Shown one piece after another: positions 12,451-20,215 of a DNA stretch of 20,277 nt (positions are counted from its first letter, which is position 1; each line of letters begins with the position of its first letter). This DNA is from Rickettsiales bacterium. GTDB lineage: Bacteria; Pseudomonadota; Alphaproteobacteria; Methylaequorales; Methylaequoraceae. The position numbers and the translations under genes were made by a program. Location: contig PALK01000009.1 in the NCBI GenBank assembly GCA_002710765.1, forward strand, positions 3,630 through 23,906. Direction: 5' to 3'. The notes under the pieces are model-generated. The model did no database searches and had not been told where the DNA came from. It was given only the letters and a program-made list of their open reading frames with translations.

Positions 12451-14787
12451 CTAAATTGCACATGCTTCGCAGTATTCTTCTTCACTAGCAAAGTCTTCAC
12501 GTTTAGGTGTAGTTGTTTCCTTAGTTTCATCATGCCAGCCTAAAGAATGTGCTGGCTCTTCAAATGCGATATCATCGTCTGTCTTGTAATCGTACGTATT
12601 CTGATAATAGCTAGTTTTCCAACCTAGTTTATAAGTTGTTAATAAATCTTTTAACATTACACTCATTGGTACTTCGTTGTTTTCAAAGTGCGTTGGGTTG
12701 TAACTCCAATTACCACTGATAGCTTGATCAAAGAATTTTTGCATAACAGCAACAGTATTAATATAACCATCGTTGTTTGGCATATCCCATAATAATGTAT
12801 AGTAATTCTTCAGTGCAGAATACTGCGGAACAATCTGCTTAAGAGGCCCTTTTTTACTTTTCTTAACGGACAAGTATCCTCTAGGTGGCTCAATACCGTT
12901 TGTGGCATTTGACACAACAGAACTGCTCTCCGATGGCATCTGTGCGGACAAAGTGGAGTGTCTGAGGCCGTGAATTCCAATGCTCTTGCGTAAATCATTC
13001 CAATCATAATGCAATTTCTCCTTGACTATATCATCAAGTTCTTTTTTGTAAGTATCAATTGGTAAGATACCTTCACTATATTTAGTACGATTAAAGTATT
13101 CGCATGCTCCTCTTTCTTTTGCTAATTCATTACTTGCTTTTAACAAGTAATACTGAAATGCTTCTGATAATTTATGTGTAAGTTTCCATGCTTCTTTATC
13201 GTTGTATTTTGCTTTGTGCTTTGCAAGGTAATGTGCAAGACCAATGTAACCAATGCCTAAACTTCTTCTCGCTTTTGTGCTTATCTCCGCCGCTTGAATT
13301 GGGTATCTTTGGTATTCTATAATTTCTTCTAATGACCTAACGGCTAAATCACACAAGTCTTCTAAGTCGTCTAGTTCTTTTAATAGTCCGACATTAATAG
13401 CTGAAAGAATACATAGTGCAATTTCACCTTCATTATCGTCAATGTGTTCTAATGGTTTAGTTGGTAGTGTAATCTCTTGACATAAGTTACTCATGTATAC
13501 TGTATCTTTAAATGAACTATGTGTATTACAGTGATCAACATTCATAATATAAATGCGTCCTGTTTCAGCACGTTCCTTAATTAATGCACTAAACAATTCC
13601 ATTGCCGGAATAACCTTTTTTCTAATAGAATATGCTCTTTCGTATTTTTCATATAACTCGTTGAATTCGTCTGGATCACCAAAGTATGCTTCATATAAAT
13701 CTGGCACATCATGTGGCGAGAAAAGACTAATATCTTGATTAGATAATAACCTCTCATACATAGTTTTATTAAGTTGAATTGAATAGTCTAACTTACGTAC
13801 TCTGTTATCTTCTGTACCTTTGTTATTTTTTAGTACAAGAATATCTTCTATTTCATAATGCCATAAAGGAAAATGTGTTGTTGCACTACCTCCACGTACT
13901 CCATTTTGTGTACAACATCTAACAGTTGCTTCGAATTTTTTTAGAAACGGAATGATACCAGTATGTGCTACTTCGCCTCCTCTAATTTTAGAATTGACTG
14001 CACGTATTCTACCAGCATTGATACCAATGCCAGCCCTTTGCGCCGTATAACGTCCAATGGCCATATCACTAGCAAAGATACTGTCAAGAGTGTCGTTACT
14101 ATCAACGAGAACACAACTCGCAAACTGACGAACAGGGGTCCTGACTCCAGCCATGACTGGCGTTGGGATATTAATTTTAAATAATGAGGTCGCATCGTAG
14201 TATTTCCTTACATAATACATTCTATCTTCTTTAGGATAATTTGCAAATAATGTTGCCGCAATCATCATATACATATACTGAGGAGTTTCAAACAACTCTC
14301 CTGTGCTTCTATCTTGACATAGATACTTGTCTACTACTTGACGTAAACCTGCATAGGTAAAGTTCTCATCTCTGTCGTGTTTGATATAAGCATTTAACTT
14401 TCCTATTTCTTCTTGTGTATATTTTTTCTTTATTTCAGCATCATATACACCACGTTCTATATTAAGGTCTATTAATTCTGATAATGGAAGAGTTTTAAAT
14501 TCACCAAATACTTCTTTGTAAATATTATAGCTTAATAGTCTTGCCGCGGCAAATTGATAATTTACTGCATCTAAAGTAATAAGATCGTTAGCACTTCTAA
14601 TTAATACTTCTTGAATCTCTGTTGTACTCATTCCGTCATAAAACTGTAAATTTGCATTCATTTCAATTTGGCTACTACTTACACCCGCTAAACCCTTACA
14701 TGCATGTTCCACAACTACGTGGATCTTATCAATGTTTAAATTCTCTTTACTTCCGTCTCGTTTAACGATCATAGTACCGTTTGACAT
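12451..14787 (-). CDS. nrdA: Ribonucleotide reductase class Ia alpha subunit
   Basis: Reduces ribonucleoside diphosphates to deoxy forms. 778 residues from ATG at 14787 (MSNGTMIVKRDGS), chosen over ATG at 14805 because AGAGG lies 9 bases before it. Domains: N-terminal ATP cone (about 6-90), then the ten-stranded barrel. Active-site Cys225 (RQFASCVL), Asn434/Cys436/Glu438 in MSNLCQEI (radical Cys), Cys459 (IALCILSA); the C-terminal redox pair is Cys773/Cys776 (EYCEACAI). All residues of a working class Ia enzyme are present (E. coli Cys225, Cys439, Cys462), and no intein or intron is seen. A late-type AATAAATA box lies 35 bases before the start. Confidence 0.97.
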   Translation of the reverse strand: MSNGTMIVKRDGSKENLNIDKIHVVVEHACKGLAGVSSSQIEMNANLQFYDGMSTTEIQEVLIRSANDLITLDAVNYQFAAARLLSYNIYKEVFGEFKTLPLSELIDLNIERGVYDAEIKKKYTQEEIGKLNAYIKHDRDENFTYAGLRQVVDKYLCQDRSTGELFETPQYMYMMIAATLFANYPKEDRMYYVRKYYDATSLFKINIPTPVMAGVRTPVRQFASCVLVDSNDTLDSIFASDMAIGRYTAQRAGIGINAGRIRAVNSKIRGGEVAHTGIIPFLKKFEATVRCCTQNGVRGGSATTHFPLWHYEIEDILVLKNNKGTEDNRVRKLDYSIQLNKTMYERLLSNQDISLFSPHDVPDLYEAYFGDPDEFNELYEKYERAYSIRKKVIPAMELFSALIKERAETGRIYIMNVDHCNTHSSFKDTVYMSNLCQEITLPTKPLEHIDDNEGEIALCILSAINVGLLKELDDLEDLCDLAVRSLEEIIEYQRYPIQAAEISTKARRSLGIGYIGLAHYLAKHKAKYNDKEAWKLTHKLSEAFQYYLLKASNELAKERGACEYFNRTKYSEGILPIDTYKKELDDIVKEKLHYDWNDLRKSIGIHGLRHSTLSAQMPSESSSVVSNATNGIEPPRGYLSVKKSKKGPLKQIVPQYSALKNYYTLLWDMPNNDGYINTVAVMQKFFDQAISGNWSYNPTHFENNEVPMSVMLKDLLTTYKLGWKTSYYQNTYDYKTDDDIAFEEPAHSLGWHDETKETTTPKREDFASEEEYCEACAI

Positions 14788-14821
14788 ATTATTTTTCCTC
14801 TTCATATATTGTTATCTTTGA

Positions 14822-14829
14822 TATTTATT
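14822..14829 (-). promoter_or_regulatory. T4-late-type promoter box AATAAATA
   Basis: Minus-strand AATAAATATC, one base from the late consensus, 35 bases before the nrdA start. A late box before nrdA is unexpected for a nucleotide-metabolism gene, so chance is possible here. Confidence 0.4.
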
Positions 14830-15250
14830 ACTGTAGCTCTGGCATAGAATAATTTCTTTCTATAATTATACTTTCTGGTAGTTGGTCGACATGTACATAA
14901 TTATCATCTAATCCTATTACTTCTTTGTTAATTGAAAGCAAGTATAGTCTAGCATTATTTTCCATGTCTCTCCCTATAATTATCTCAAAAGTCTTACCAT
15001 TAAAACTTTCTGTTAACTGTAAAGTGTAACACATTCCAAGTATTTTACAAAAACTACAATATTGGTTTTCATTTAATAATTCCCAAGGCCCTGGCCAGGA
15101 CTTTTTATTGAAAGGATCTGTATGTATACTAACGGTTGGTGCTAACTTGTAGAATTGAACAACATCATTAAGTGGGTTAGACGAACTTTCTAAGTGTTCT
15201 CTAAATTCACGCCATTTAGAAAGTCTTTCCTCATAGCTTAGATTAAACAT
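14828..15250 (-). CDS. Conserved phage protein, function unknown
   Basis: 140 residues, soluble. SWPGPWELLNENQYCSFCKI (residues 51-70), then LGMCYTLQLTESF, is a block I recall from hypothetical proteins of T4-like marine phages. It contains CxxC (Cys65, Cys68) with another Cys at 73, but no full zinc site is evident. It lies between nrdA and the beta-helix structural gene. No clear promoter of its own is seen. Confidence 0.78.
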   Translation of the reverse strand: MFNLSYEERLSKWREFREHLESSSNPLNDVVQFYKLAPTVSIHTDPFNKKSWPGPWELLNENQYCSFCKILGMCYTLQLTESFNGKTFEIIIGRDMENNARLYLLSINKEVIGLDDNYVHVDQLPESIIIERNYSMPELQ

Positions 15251-15264
15251 TCATCCAACATATA

Positions 15265-16920
15265 TTAAGTTTGCTTGTTCTTGACTGTGAAAGTCATTTT
15301 GGTTTGGTCATCAACTGGCATTGTGCTAGTATAAGTTATGTTAATAGTATCACTCGTGGCATCTCCATTTTCATCTGTTGTGTTTACGTTAAATTTAATT
15401 GCCTCTAGATAAGTTTCAATTCCTGTGAAATGATACTCATCATTGAATTCTATATCCCCGTCTGTACTGTTAACAGTAATACTTAATTTACCGTTCCTTG
15501 TAGATGAATAACTTGGACTTACTAACATATAATCTACTTCGAAACTTTGATGTATGTATTGAGGTAACCTAATAGCTTTAACATTTGTACCTCTGCTAAC
15601 TGTAATTGTATGTGATTCTTTCCAAGACCAAGTACCTGAATTTTCTACTTCAGGCCAATAAACTTTACCAGTCATGTTTGCTGGAGTGTAAGACATTTCT
15701 TTTGTCCTAGCAAAGTAATCATCTGTTGTTGAATTACCAATTTGAACAAATTTAATAATAGATGTATTTGGATTTGCATCTGATGATCCATCATTTGCTA
15801 CTAATACAAATGTATTATTAGAACTTGTATTATATGTGCCGTTGTGTATCCAAATGCCGTGATAGTTAATATTACTAAAGTCTGAATGACTAATAGAGTT
15901 ATTAACAGGTCCTGTGGATTGTCCTGTTGAAGGAGCTCCTAGCACCATGTCTACGCCGAATACAAATCCGTAACCTAGTCCGTCAAATTTACAGTTGTTC
16001 CATTTGTTATTATTAATATCCCAGTTACTCATTACGCCGTAACCAAATCCGTGTACTTCAACTCTTTCAAATAAGTTTCCAGTAGACTCAACAGATCCAC
16101 TTAGACTGTTTAATTCTATACCAATGTCAGTTGAATAATCTGTAGGAATAGTATCTCCTGAAGCCCAAGGACCTTCAATTTTAATATCTTTGAAAGTACT
16201 ATCTTTACAAGATTGTAATACTAGCCCTTGACTGTTTGCTTGTGTAGTTTGTAAACTTAAACCTTCAAGTCTAATGTTTCTTGCTTGGTTAATTAAACTA
16301 GAACCACTGTCATCACCTCTTACTGACTTACCTGATGTACCAGCAATAAGTTGATTTTCAGTTTTAAATATATCACCGGAAGTTGTTTTTTTAATAATAG
16401 TTTTTTCTGCACCTGCGCCTACAATAGTTGTATAAGGTGGAAGATAAACTGTGCCATTTAAACTATACACACCTGGTTCTAAGTGTAATACAACTCTGCT
16501 TTGGCTTGTACCTAACGAAGATGAATTTAAGTATAGCTGATCAATTGCATTTTGTAATTTTACAGTTGCGTCAGCACCTTCAATACCGTTTAATCCAAAC
16601 GCTCTACCTGAGACTATGTCATCTAGTCTATCTTGTAGTGTACGTTTTATTGGATTTGTAGCTGAATCTCCAGTTACAACATAAGGATCATTTATGCGAT
16701 ATGCATATGTGTCAATTAAAGTAAAAAGGTTATCGTGTTCTGTTAATACTTTAGTGTTACCTACTCTTGGCGCACCTTCTGATACAGCACCGTTACCAAC
16801 GTATAATTCTTGTGTATCAATAGCCCAACCTAATTCGCCACTTGATAGTTGTGGAAGACCAGAACCTTGATTCTTTTGTCCTCTTCTTATTTGGATTTTT
16901 GATATCTGTACGACTGCCAC
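15265..16920 (-). CDS. Beta-helix virion structural / tail-fibre-like protein
   Basis: 551 residues starting at GTG (16920), with AAGGAG about 7 bases upstream. The N-terminus VQISKIQIRRGQ, then GLPQLSSGELGWAIDTQELY and VGNG resembles the N-terminal fold of the major tropism determinant family (iqlRRG....p.L..GE.g...Dt..lyiGnG), typical of phage tail and neck appendages. Residues about 110-400 form a pectate-lyase-like right-handed beta-helix (AIDQLYLNSS, EPGVYSLNGTVYLPPYTTIVGAG, repeated NxxF/NNxW turns). The C-terminus is a beta-rich sandwich-like tail. Probable role: receptor-binding or polysaccharide-binding virion protein. A late-type box lies 22 bases upstream. Confidence 0.85.
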   Translation of the reverse strand: MAVVQISKIQIRRGQKNQGSGLPQLSSGELGWAIDTQELYVGNGAVSEGAPRVGNTKVLTEHDNLFTLIDTYAYRINDPYVVTGDSATNPIKRTLQDRLDDIVSGRAFGLNGIEGADATVKLQNAIDQLYLNSSSLGTSQSRVVLHLEPGVYSLNGTVYLPPYTTIVGAGAEKTIIKKTTSGDIFKTENQLIAGTSGKSVRGDDSGSSLINQARNIRLEGLSLQTTQANSQGLVLQSCKDSTFKDIKIEGPWASGDTIPTDYSTDIGIELNSLSGSVESTGNLFERVEVHGFGYGVMSNWDINNNKWNNCKFDGLGYGFVFGVDMVLGAPSTGQSTGPVNNSISHSDFSNINYHGIWIHNGTYNTSSNNTFVLVANDGSSDANPNTSIIKFVQIGNSTTDDYFARTKEMSYTPANMTGKVYWPEVENSGTWSWKESHTITVSRGTNVKAIRLPQYIHQSFEVDYMLVSPSYSSTRNGKLSITVNSTDGDIEFNDEYHFTGIETYLEAIKFNVNTTDENGDATSDTINITYTSTMPVDDQTKMTFTVKNKQT

Positions 16921-16941
16921 TGTTAACTCCTTAATTTATTA

Positions 16942-16949
16942 TATTTATG
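16942..16949 (-). promoter_or_regulatory. T4-late-type promoter box CATAAATA
   Basis: Minus-strand CATAAATATAATAA, one base off the late consensus and nearly identical beyond the box to the tmRNA late promoter. It lies over the end of the nuclease gene, before the beta-helix gene, as expected for a virion gene. Confidence 0.6.
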
Positions 16950-17631
16950 CGAACTTGTCGTAATACTCATAAACTCTATCCCACCATTTTGACTCCCATT
17001 TTTTAAAGTCATCTGGCCATAGATCAAATTGTTGATATTCTAAGTCTCTTGAACACATAAAAATGTGTCCTTCGCATATATTTGTGCCATATAATTCGTT
17101 ATGTGCAAGTGCATATGCAGTTAATTGTAAAAAATAATCGTCTACCCATTCTAATTTTTTAGGTTTATTTGTTTGTTTAAAGTCCATAATAGCTGGGTTG
17201 TTATCGTATGTACCTACAAGGTCTGTAGTGCCTGCATATATTTTAGGATGATACAGTTGTACTTCGCTACCCCATATTTCTGTTACATGGCTTTCTAATA
17301 CATTTTCTCTAATTTGACTAGCCATCTTGTGTGCTTGTTGTGCATACGGATTTGATCCTGGTGAAGGCCAGTTAGGCCATTGGTCTATATAGTCTTCTAA
17401 GTATTTGTGCATACGTGTTCCAACACCTGAAGCTTCTGTAACAATTTCTTTTGCTTTTTGTTCACCAACACGTTTTCGCCATGCGATTAGATGTGTTTTA
17501 TCTTTTGTTGAATCTAATATTGTTGTAACACTTGCAACAGAATTACCGTCTGGACAAGCATAAAGGCGTCTGCCTTCTACACTTTTCTTTTTAATTTCTT
17601 TGTAGTCGTACTTCTCAGTAATTAAACTCAT
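16945..17631 (-). CDS. PD-(D/E)XK exonuclease, RecB/Cas4-like
   Basis: 228 residues. RecB-type nuclease motifs in order: GVGTRMHKYLED (69-80, conserved His75), Glu123, GTTDLVG (134-140, Asp137), MDFKQTNK (149-156, Asp150-x-Lys152) and QLTAYA (169-174). All catalytic positions are present; no four-Cys cluster is seen, so an iron-sulfur Cas4 is unlikely. Such nucleases are common in T4-like marine phages and may act in recombination, genome maturation or host DNA breakdown. It follows the Nfu-domain gene by 16 bases and is probably transcribed with it. Confidence 0.88.
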   Translation of the reverse strand: MSLITEKYDYKEIKKKSVEGRRLYACPDGNSVASVTTILDSTKDKTHLIAWRKRVGEQKAKEIVTEASGVGTRMHKYLEDYIDQWPNWPSPGSNPYAQQAHKMASQIRENVLESHVTEIWGSEVQLYHPKIYAGTTDLVGTYDNNPAIMDFKQTNKPKKLEWVDDYFLQLTAYALAHNELYGTNICEGHIFMCSRDLEYQQFDLWPDDFKKWESKWWDRVYEYYDKFA

Positions 17632-17647
17632 TTTACCATCTTCTTAA

Positions 17648-17935
17648 TTAATAATCATAACGACCATAATACGGGTCTACTGTTGAATTAGGATCGTCTT
17701 CTGCTGTAATTGTATGTACTTCAGGAACATAATGCTTAACCATATTTTCAACTCCTAACTTAAGAGTAATAGTACTGCTGGCACATCCGCTACATGCACC
17801 ACCTAATATCAGCTTAAGATGTCCATCCTCATAATCAACAAAGTCAATTACACCTCCATGACCTGCTACTGCTGGTTTAATATTAGTTTCAATTAACTCT
17901 TTAATTTGTGTGATTATTTCGTCATTCGAACGCAT
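17648..17935 (-). CDS. Nfu/NifU C-terminal Fe-S scaffold domain protein
   Basis: 95 residues, a stand-alone NifU C-terminal (Nfu) domain that binds a [4Fe-4S] cluster and hands it to apo-proteins. Marks: IKPAVAGHGGVIDFV (19-33), then GGACSGCASSTITLKLGVE with CxxC at Cys48/Cys51. The short acidic/Tyr tail (DDPNSTVDPYYGRYDY) is extra. AAGGA lies 7 bases before the ATG; a consensus sigma70-like promoter is just upstream. An auxiliary metabolic gene, possibly keeping host or phage Fe-S enzymes active during infection (inference). Confidence 0.93.
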   Translation of the reverse strand: MRSNDEIITQIKELIETNIKPAVAGHGGVIDFVDYEDGHLKLILGGACSGCASSTITLKLGVENMVKHYVPEVHTITAEDDPNSTVDPYYGRYDY

Positions 17936-17953
17936 TTTTATTCCTTATTCGTT

Positions 17954-17982
17954 ATTATACGATATAAGATAACAAAAGTCAA
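17954..17982 (-). promoter_or_regulatory. sigma70-like promoter of nfu gene
   Basis: Minus strand: TTGACT (17982-17977), 17 bases, consensus TATAAT (17959-17954), about 20 bases before the ATG at 17935. Confidence 0.78.
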
Positions 17983-17990
17983 GTTCTATT

Positions 17991-18398
17991 TTATAATTTT
18001 GCGCCAACGTCGGTTGCTGATTTGGCCATTTGTGAAACAGTCTTATCGTCTTTGTCAGTATCAGCTTTGTTAGCACCTGTTGCAGGTTTCTTAGTTTTTG
18101 GCTCAATACCTTTTTCACTAAAATTTGCAACCATAGTCTTTACTCTAGGATCAGTATCGTATGCAGCTTTAAAAGTACCATAATCAAACATTTCGCCGCC
18201 AATGTTCTGCATAAGTTTGTTTATGTCAAGTATTTTTGCACCAGGGTGTGATTTAGCAAGTTCTGCTCTCATTGCTCCATCTGGTTTAGTAAATGGTAGG
18301 TATACGGAAGTACCGCCTGCATCGGCGCTACCAATAATTGTTCTAAGTAGTTGTACTAGTTTTGAAGGACCGTCTTCACCGGCCTCTAGGACTTTTTT
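17991..18398 (-). CDS. Frame -1 extension (133 residues) of the structural protein
   Basis: Reading the gene at 18386-19555 through its A-run with a one-base backward slip gives an open frame without interruption from Val (18392-18390) to the stop at 17991. It begins VLEAGEDGPSKLVQLLRTII, then GSADAGGTSVYLPFTKPDGA, and ends with a Lys/Asp/Thr-rich tail. The first 40 residues have no start codon of their own before ATG at 18272; that ATG could start a separate 93-residue protein but has no good Shine-Dalgarno (the bases before it read GATGGAGCA, a marginal GGAG very near). The compact, protein-like composition across the junction supports expression as a fusion (about 521 residues). Alternatively a one-base homopolymer error splits one gene. 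Confidence 0.72.
   Translation of the reverse strand, partial: KKVLEAGEDGPSKLVQLLRTIIGSADAGGTSVYLPFTKPDGAMRAELAKSHPGAKILDINKLMQNIGGEMFDYGTFKAAYDTDPRVKTMVANFSEKGIEPKTKKPATGANKADTDKDDKTVSQMAKSATDVGAKL
18366..18398 (-). promoter_or_regulatory. Programmed -1 frameshift signal (A AAA AAG plus hairpin)
   Basis: Minus strand: a run of nine A then G, phased in the zero frame as AAA AAA AAG, ends in the heptamer A AAA AAG (18398-18392), the same slippery site as E. coli dnaX. The zero-frame stop TAG follows two codons later (18388-18386). Six bases after the heptamer a hairpin starts: AGGCCG (18385-18380) pairs with CGGTCCT (18372-18366) with one bulged T and a 7-base loop. Confidence 0.7.
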
Positions 18399-19555
18399 TT
18401 TGAACCTGCCAAAATCTGTCCGAGCCTTCTTGACATTTCAATAGATTCACGTTTAGCTCTACCAGCTTCTTCTTCGCCGCCTGTACCTGCTTCTGCGGCT
18501 GCAAATTCGTCAGCATCTACTGTTGGTTCCATTTCGTCACCAACATCAGCTTCTGGTTCTGCTGGTAACTCTGCACCCATATCTTCTTCAGGTGCTTCGC
18601 CTTCGCCTGTAAGCATACCAACACCTTGTGTTAGTGCAGCTCTAGTAGCCTCCATTGCTGTATACATTGACTCTAGTGCGGGCTTAACGGTACCAACAAA
18701 TGCATCTGATTGTTGCATACCCATTTCGTCTCTGATAGCGTCAGCTAGTTCTAGCATTGATTCTGTTTGCATTTCAGCTGTGTCTTCCATCCAACTGGTA
18801 ACTCTATCTACCATGTCTTTAGAAGCCATAACTAATTCTGCTTCATCTTCTTTGCCTTCGTTCATTTTTGATCCACACTCTTTGATCATTGCTTTTAATT
18901 TAGCTTGATCGCAGTCTGGATGCATTTTACAAATTTCTGCTTGTGTTTTGCCATCTTTACACATTTTCATAATGTGTGCTTTGGAAGGCATTTTACCTTC
19001 TTCAGCCTCTTCGTTAGTTTTTTTATCTTTTTTCATGTTGTACTTGTCGGTCATTGCCTTCCATTCTGGTGTACCAGGTTTAATAGTTTTACCTGTCTTT
19101 TTATCTTTAGCAACAATACCTTCGTTTGTTTTCTTAGCAATAGCTTTTTGTAAACCTTTTGGTAATTTCTTTTGTTTCGCACTTAGACCTTTTCCGTCTT
19201 TGCTATCTTTTTTAGCATGGTCATCTTCACCTGGCTTCTTGTCTGCCCAATCTGGAACACCATCGCCGTCTTTGTCTGGCTTCTTGTCTTTTTCTGCAAT
19301 AGCTGTACGTTCTGCAATCTCAGCATTTAACACGTCTAGCATTAATTTTGACTTTTGGTATGTATCACTTTTATGTACATCATCAAAACTTTCATTAGTT
19401 TCAATTGCGGAAAGCTGTGTTCTTAACTTATTACGTGCATCGTCTAATTGCTCGTTAGTAAAGTCTTGAACATTAAGTTTCTTTCCAAATCTTTTAGCAA
19501 GAGTTTCGTTTAAGCTCTGTGCTGTAATAGGTTTAGTTATTTCTTTTAAATTCAT
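18386..19555 (-). CDS. Conserved phage structural/core-like protein (short form)
   Basis: 389 residues in the zero frame. N-terminus KPITAQSLNETLAKRFGKKL and QLDDARNKLRTQLSAIETNE, then YQKSKLMLDVLNAEIAER, is a pattern I recall from conserved proteins of T4-like marine phages. Residues 94-105 (DKDGDGVPDWAD) form a thrombospondin-type-3 calcium-binding loop. A Lys-rich middle is followed by a Cys-containing helix pair (SKAHIMKMCKDGKTQAEICK), a helical region (240-320) and an acidic Ala/Glu tail ending LGQILAGSKKKS. The composition (charged, helical, low aromatic) suits a scaffold or internal head protein, but no T4 homologue is assigned. AAGGA lies about 9 bases before the ATG and a late-type box further upstream. 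Confidence 0.82.
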   Translation of the reverse strand: MNLKEITKPITAQSLNETLAKRFGKKLNVQDFTNEQLDDARNKLRTQLSAIETNESFDDVHKSDTYQKSKLMLDVLNAEIAERTAIAEKDKKPDKDGDGVPDWADKKPGEDDHAKKDSKDGKGLSAKQKKLPKGLQKAIAKKTNEGIVAKDKKTGKTIKPGTPEWKAMTDKYNMKKDKKTNEEAEEGKMPSKAHIMKMCKDGKTQAEICKMHPDCDQAKLKAMIKECGSKMNEGKEDEAELVMASKDMVDRVTSWMEDTAEMQTESMLELADAIRDEMGMQQSDAFVGTVKPALESMYTAMEATRAALTQGVGMLTGEGEAPEEDMGAELPAEPEADVGDEMEPTVDADEFAAAEAGTGGEEEAGRAKRESIEMSRRLGQILAGSKKKS

Positions 19556-19590
19556 AGTAGCTTTCCTTAATGGACTTATCTTATTACATT

Positions 19591-19598
19591 TATTTATC
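19591..19598 (-). promoter_or_regulatory. T4-late-type promoter box GATAAATA
   Basis: Minus-strand GATAAATAAATG, one base off the late consensus, 36 bases before the ATG at 19555. It overlaps the stop codon of the upstream gene. Confidence 0.45.
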
Positions 19599-20028
19599 TA
19601 AAGATATGGCTTTCTAGAGCTAAGGTGGCGTCTTCTACCCTGTATTTTGCTATATCATAACGGTCTAATGTAGTTGCTTTCTTCAATTCGTCCTTGGTAT
19701 TTTCAATAGTATGCGAATAAAATATGCAATCTATATAGTTTTTTTGCAGTTGTTGGTCAAGTCGTACTATTTCCTGGTGATTTTGCATGTCATCTTTAGC
19801 TAGTTTCTTAGCAAGTGCTATTGCGGCTGTTTGGGAAAATAACTGCTGTACAATCTTGTTACTACTGCAATCTATAATAATATAGGCGCTCTTCTTCTTT
19901 CTTATAGCATAACCACCTATACGGATACTGTTACCTTTTTTATAAGGAAAATCTGCAATATCTATACTTCGATTAATTAAGTCAGATAGTTCTTGTATTA
20001 TTTGATTATTATACGGTACTGCCGCCAT
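19594..20028 (-). CDS. Conserved phage protein, function unknown
   Basis: 144 residues. IRIGGYAIRKKKSAYIIIDC (35-54) looks like a short beta sheet; the rest is helical (TAAIALAKKLAKDD, then NYIDCIFYSHTIENTKDELK). The pattern IG.Y.IRK...Y...D...n......S..AAIA.AK is one I associate with hypothetical proteins of T4-like marine phages. It overlaps the end of the upstream gene by 20 bases. Only a weak TGGTGG precedes the ATG, so translation is probably coupled. Confidence 0.78.
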   Translation of the reverse strand: MAAVPYNNQIIQELSDLINRSIDIADFPYKKGNSIRIGGYAIRKKKSAYIIIDCSSNKIVQQLFSQTAAIALAKKLAKDDMQNHQEIVRLDQQLQKNYIDCIFYSHTIENTKDELKKATTLDRYDIAKYRVEDATLALESHIFR

Positions 20029-20215
20029 TTTTAACCACCATTACAGTTGAGCCCATCTTAAATTTACTTACCAGACTCTTACGAACTAATTGTTCAATAA
20101 TGACTTGTTGTCTTTCTGTAAATCCTTCAAATGGACTAGCTTCATCAATTTGCTTCAACATTTCCGCTTCTTCGTTAGTTGTGAACGTACTTTGAATTAA
20201 ATCTGAAATTTTCAT
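20009..20215 (-). CDS. Unknown 68-residue protein
   Basis: Small, helical at first (MKISDLIQSTFTTNEEAEML) with a middle segment FEGFTERQQVIIEQLVRKSL and a strand at the end (STVMVVKNGG). Its start overlaps the preceding stop by one base (TAATG) and its end overlaps the next gene by 20 bases, so it sits in a tight run of structural-type genes. No motif recognised. Confidence 0.72.
   Translation of the reverse strand: MKISDLIQSTFTTNEEAEMLKQIDEASPFEGFTERQQVIIEQLVRKSLVSKFKMGSTVMVVKNGGSTV

Noticed and set aside
16945..17631. Cas4 / CRISPR adaptation nuclease
   Set aside because: RecB-type motifs are present but the four Cys of the Cas4 iron-sulfur cluster are not, and there are no CRISPR repeats or other cas genes in the window.
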